Assembly: GCA_002261195.1 (NCBI GenBank)
Contig: MVBO01000155.1
Span: 1 to 34,259, forward strand
Direction: 5' to 3'
Length of the DNA: 34,259 nt
Source: Bifiguratus adelaidae
Lineage: Eukaryota > Mucoromycota > Endogonomycetes > Endogonales
Positions 29,918 through 34,259 of this stretch are shown here, one piece after another. The notes under the pieces are model-generated. The model was not told where the DNA came from, searched no databases, and saw only the letters and a program-made list of their open reading frames with translations. Numbering within the stretch: the stretch's first letter is position 1; each line of letters starts with the position of its first letter. The position numbers were made by a program, and so were the translations under genes.

Positions 29918-32461
29918 ATGAATATCAACGCACCTGTTTTCACACCTTCAGGAAATAACACGATGGGGTTGTCGAAATCAGCGTCATCCACTTCATCAGA
30001 TCCGCCAATGAAAGCTGCATCAGCAAGCTCAAACAGAAGCAACAACAATAGAGCTGCCAGTGTTCCGACCAATACGGTCAAGCAAAGAGAACATGGCCGT
30101 TCTACGCGGCATGGACATCACCAATCGCAAGGACATAACGCATCACGTAACAAAGGTCGGAAAGCCGGAGGCAGTAGAGGAAAGGATTCAGGTACTCGAT
30201 CCAGCTTCAACTCGGATGATTTAGCCGCATTCGGTGAATTGAATCTTTTGGATGTAGGTTCGAGGATGATGCTAAGAACTCTTGTCATTGATACACCGAC
30301 AGGCTGCTCAATACAATGGTGCAACAGCCAATAAACGTGGCCAAATATCGCTTAATCACTTGCTGAATTTCAGTTTTCCGCCACGCCAGCGGCCAACGTA
30401 CACCTCAGGTCCTCCAAGGAAATCGCGTTCGGCTAGTTATCAACCATATAACAAGGAGAGATTTGTAAACGCAAAGTAAGTCTCGCTTGACCTGTCCACC
30501 TTTTTGTGATATGCTGACGCATCACAGCTTCCGTTTCTTGGTAACTCCTACTGGCGATTACACTGTCTTTCTTGCAGATCCCGACATGTCCATTGAATGG
30601 AAGGACGTACAACAAGTGGTAAATATTTAAGCCATTCCTTTCTCCATATATAACCCACTATGCAGGTTATCTCTACTCCTCATCCACCTGCATGTCCCAT
30701 TTGCCTCACGCCACCAACTGCTGGAAGGCTAACCAAATGTGGGCACACATATTGTCTTCCTTGTATCTATCATTATCTTCAACTCAATGAGAATCCAAGG
30801 AAGCAATGGCGCAAGTGCCCAATTTGCTGGGATGCCATATACGCCAGAGATTTGAAGAGCGTCCGGTTCAATAACGTCAGGGCGATTGGCCACTCTTACG
30901 GAGATACACCTCTTGCGGATCAGGACACAGTAGAAAGCCCAATGATCCCAGTGCAAATTAACGACAATGTGCATTTGCAACTCATGCAACGATCAGTCGA
31001 CTCCACCGTAGCCTTACCCTTATCCGATAGCTGGCCGGTTCCTTCCTCCATTCAGACTGCGTTTGTGAAGGCGGATTTCGTTGAGCCGCCATGGCATTTT
31101 ACCCCAAACGCGTTAGAATTCGCCAAACTCATGCTCGCGACGCCAACCTATATGATGCGTGAGCTTGACAGAGACTTGCACGAGCTCGACACGGCTTTGG
31201 CAGATGCTAAAGCATGGCATAGCGAGGAGGAGATTCCATTCATAGAAATGGCATTCGAGCATGTCAAAGACGAGCTTCGCAGGGTCAAGGAGGAAGACAC
31301 TGCAGAATTGGCAGCTCGCCTCAAGCGTCACGAGGCTATGATAACGGCCGTACAGAACTCGCACAAGAAGAGTCATCAGGCATCCAACTACGGTAGTCGT
31401 CAGTATTCCGGGGAGACTGATGATGATGTGGAGGATCTCGTGTTTCATACGGATGAGGACGCCGCTGCAATCGCAGCTGCGCAAGCTAAGCGTGCTGAAA
31501 GCAATGAGGAAGTACCAGAGGCATATCAGCAAAAATTGCAGCAACAGTACGCGGAAGTGAGCGGACCTCGTCTTTCCTCTACACCTGACTCCGATCTCTC
31601 AGTTTCACGGATGTCGAGTTCTCCTTCCAGTCCCACCGCTCTTTCAAAAGCAAGCTTGACAGGAGAGCGCGGCGACGAGAAGAATTACTATTTCTACCAG
31701 CTCGCTGACGGACAACATGTTTTCCTACATCCCCTTGACATACGTATCTTAAAGCAACAATTCCACACTTACGATCGTTTTCCTCCGTTTTTGGACGTGC
31801 CAGTGTTGGGCTTCAATGATTCTACGATGACTGAAGACCTTCGCAAAAGGTGCAAATACCTCAGTCATCTGCCCCTGAGCTGTGACCTCACGTTCCTCGA
31901 GATTGATCTTCGAGGAATCGTAAGCAAGAAAGTTCTCGACGCATATTCTCGTGAGTAGTATCAATCTTGCCAACAGGACCATATTGATCATGCATTTTTG
32001 CTTCTACAGGCGAATTGCGACAGAGGGAAACTTCTCGGAAGGAAAAGGCCCACAGAGAGGAACGGGCCCGCATCCAGGCTGAAGAACAAGAACGATTTGA
32101 TCGTCAAACTTCATCGTGGGACCGCGATGAATATATCAGCTCCGACCCATTCTTCCAAATACCCACTGACGAGAGATTTTTCGGAATCTCTGGCTCAAGT
32201 GAGGACGGGAGTGAAACAGCTGAAAGATATCGCGAAGAAGAGTTTCCTACTCCGGGAAATACTCGATCAATGGTGCCTGCAAATGAAACGCAAGGGAAAG
32301 GGAAAAAGGGAGCGAAGCTCGTGTGGGGCAAAGTAGTTGATCAGCCAGAAGAGCCATATCCCGATGAAGAATATTGGGACTATGGAGAGGAGGAGATTGT
32401 GACAAAGAAGGGCAAGAAGAAGTTGGTGTTGATGAGCACGGGAGGACGTCGGATGGGCTAA
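29918..32461 (+). CDS. RING E3 ubiquitin ligase, RNF10/Mag2-like
   Basis: Spliced model 29918..30253, 30303..30475, 30528..30618, 30666..31950, 32010..32461, 778 residues. A Ser/Asn-rich disordered N-terminus is followed by the family block GQISLNHLLNFSFPPR (about 125) and FRFLVTPTGDY. The C3HC4 RING runs from Cys210 (CPICLTPP, CGHTYCLPC, CPICWDAI) to about 260. Then come a helical region, KNYYFYQLADGQHVFLHPLD and ILKQQFHTYDRFPPFL, another family hallmark, and a charged tail ending GRRMG. RNF10 and its yeast relative Mag2 act on ribosomes: RNF10 ubiquitinates 40S proteins uS3 and uS5 during initiation and start-codon collisions. All splice junctions join family blocks in phase. It is convergent with VPS15, 114 bp between stops. 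Confidence 0.9.
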
Positions 32462-32575
32462 TTGTATTCAGACTTGGCGTGATTAGCTGAGGTGTAGCAA
32501 CTCTAGAAATAAATATACACGATATCATGCGTTATATTTTACATCGATGCGTTCTACTGTACATCATACGGGTAT

Positions 32576-34259
32576 CTATGTTAACACCTTGATGACCCCG
32601 TCCCTATCTCCACTAATTAGCATCGGATATGGCACTTCCGTGATTTGTAGATCATTGATGGCATCTAGATGATTATGAAGCAACATTCGCTGTTGTATCA
32701 ATGTATTGCCGGCCGCGGCAGATGAACCGGACCTGGACGACGACCGTTTACTGGTTGTGGTCACAGCAGTCGTTTCTATGCGCGCCACGATGCTTTCGCC
32801 CTTGTGGAAGCTACATTGATTGAGTACCCATCTTAAGTCGACATGGCAGAATACTTACACATAGCGTTGCTTGGGATCTTCAGGTTCCTGACCGAGAACT
32901 ACGCTGGAATTTTCCACATTTTGATAATCCCAATAGCGGATCTTTCGGTCTGTTCCTGCTGTGATCAGGTAATGACAATCGGCCGGACACATAATTGCCC
33001 TTATGGAGCTATCAGAAAGGTTTGTTTCCGTAGCGGTAAAAGCAGCTTGCAAGATCTCATTGTCCGTTGGCGGATCAGTTGCCTAGGACCCATGGGCATA
33101 TAGACATTAACCTTGGATGCAGAATACTCACCTTATACTGTTGCAATGCATGAACAAAAGCGCGGCTGTCGTTGCTTCTCACAGCATAAATCTCACTACA
33201 TTCTAACCTCTCGACATCCCAGACCGAAACCTCATTACGGCCTGTACTGATTAAAACCCATCTTCCTCTGCCAACCGGACTCGGATGTAAGACAAGTCGG
33301 CTGATTCGAGATTTCGATGGATGAACCCAGGTGCGTAACGGCAAATGGAATCGGAGATCAAACAATGTCAAAATACCACGAGAAGTGCCGATTAGCAGCC
33401 AAGTGTGCCTCCTATCTGCCACCATGGCGGTTATCACACCTGGTGAACATGCACGCTCTTGAGTCTCTTTAAACTTTCCATAACATCTCTTACCGAAACT
33501 GCTCTTGTTCTTCATTTGCCAGGCAATGGACATTGTGCGGATATCGATCGCATAGATGTTGCTGCCTGTAGTGGCGACAAGAAGCATGGAGTGTGATTCT
33601 GCCGTCAGATTGCCGTTGTCTATGACATACATTAGTCGTTGGCTGGCAAAAGCAAGGGACCTAGCAGCTTCGGAGGCAATACGTGCCTGTCTCAAAATGA
33701 ATCATATCCACAGCGTACTCATCTCCTGGCAGCTGGAAGGTTCTGATCGTATGGCATTTACCATATTTCGGTATGGTTGACACGGGCTTGAATTCCACTC
33801 TGCGTTGCGTGTGAGCCATATACCCTCCATTTGCAGCTGACTGGAAATGTAGCCTTACCTAAAGATGTGAATGCTACCATTGTCCGAGGCAGACGCAATG
33901 CTGTGGGTATTCTCTATAAAAGTCATACATTTGATCCGGCCACCTATGCGAGGAGCAATGTCAGAGACGGCGTCCTGCAGCTTTTCGTTCTATTACCTTG
34001 CTTTTGATAAGTCAAACGAGACCTGTTTGTAACATTACGTTCCAGCCGGGCGCAATCCCATATTTTGACACTTCCATCGTCAGAGCAGGACGCAAAGAAA
34101 CTGTGATCAGGTGCCAAGCAGATACGAGTGATCGATGCTTTGTGTTCTGCAAGGTGTGCAACAAGCGTGCCTGAAGGAATAGAATGAGCATGCTGGATCC
34201 ATGTAAATGCGATGTATTACCTTCAGGTTTCCAGCTTTGAAGGGTGCGAAACTGCGGAG
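32576..34259 (-). CDS. VPS15: Vps15 (PIK3R4) C-terminal WD40 region, 5' part outside window
   Basis: Partial model complement(32576..32810, 32859..33082, 33132..33439, 33494..33598, 33687..33799, 33859..33943, 33997..34170, 34221..>34259). The visible part is the C-terminal beta-propeller: FRTLQSWKPEGTLVAHLAEH, FFASCSDDGSVKIWD, HSIASASDNGSIHIF, LLVATTGSNIYAIDIRTM, TWLLIGTSRGILTLFDLRF, NEVSVWDVER, YLITAGTDRKIRYWD and SGDRDGVIKVL at the end. Vps15 is the pseudokinase scaffold that activates the PI3-kinase Vps34 for endosomal sorting and autophagy; its kinase and HEAT parts must lie beyond the right edge. The junction near 33600-33690 is uncertain: either a GC-AG intron (33599-33686) or a 40-nt GT-AG intron (33643-33682). 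A 54-nt intron (33440-33493) is open and in frame. Confidence 0.9.

Noticed and set aside
1-34259. Biosynthetic gene cluster around the Zn2Cys6 regulator
   Set aside because: The neighbouring genes are housekeeping genes of unrelated pathways. No tailoring enzymes, transporters or synthases are present.
1-34259. tRNA, rRNA, transposon or virus-like element
   Set aside because: No cloverleaf with A/B boxes, rRNA segment, transposase, reverse transcriptase, capsid gene or long terminal repeat was recognised by eye. A covariance-model scan could still find small RNAs.

Overview
This is a gene-dense, intron-rich stretch of a fungal nuclear genome. The fungal signs are a Zn(II)2Cys6 regulator, a Sec72-type translocon subunit, fungal-style Vps5, an Itt1-like RBR ligase and mevalonate kinase. 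Introns are short (about 40 to 150 bases) and intergenic gaps are small. The density of TACTGTA/TACAGTA words at the left edge, the intron style and the retained DP-type transcription factor suggest an early-diverging filamentous fungus (Mucoromycota-like). That placement is an inference, and a basidiomycete is not excluded. All exon models below were built by hand from splice sites, reading phase and protein-family similarity.

Layout. The C-terminal end of an unknown plus-strand gene lies at 1-93, followed by about 1.1 kb of TACTGTA-rich non-coding DNA. Then come a TBC-domain protein (-), RNase P/MRP subunit Rpp1 (+), complex I LYR subunit NDUFA6 (-), a DP-family partner of E2F (+), sorting nexin Vps5 (-), a rhodanese plus tyrosine phosphatase MAPK-phosphatase-like protein (+), a PRPP synthetase isoform (-), a possible 53-residue spliced gene (+), a promethin/LDAF1-like membrane protein (-), a Zn2Cys6 regulator (+) and a Ser/Pro-rich poly-His protein that may be its C-terminal part (+). 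They are followed by F1-ATPase delta (-), Sec72 (+), exosome subunit Rrp45 (-), mevalonate kinase (+), RNase P/MRP subunit Pop7 (-), an Itt1/RNF14-like RBR E3 (+), Rcl1 (-), a RNF10/Mag2-like RING protein (+) and the C-terminal WD40 part of Vps15 (-), which runs off the right edge.

The genes are mostly housekeeping: RNA processing (Rpp1, Pop7, Rrp45, Rcl1), mitochondrial respiration (NDUFA6, ATP synthase delta), endosomal traffic (Vps5, Vps15), ubiquitin signalling and metabolism. I see no biosynthetic cluster, transposon, tRNA, rRNA or virus-like element.

The unusual features lie in organisation rather than in a new pathway. Neighbouring genes alternate strand almost without exception, giving a chain of head-to-head and tail-to-tail pairs. 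At least three introns begin with GC (GCAAGT) instead of GT. TGACGTC octamers recur 43-77 bp upstream of several start codons. The left 1.1 kb carries about 23 copies of ACTGTA/TACAGT. Several proteins show notable sequence variants, including a TBC domain without its glutamine finger and a PRPP synthetase with two insertions and a changed PRPP loop.
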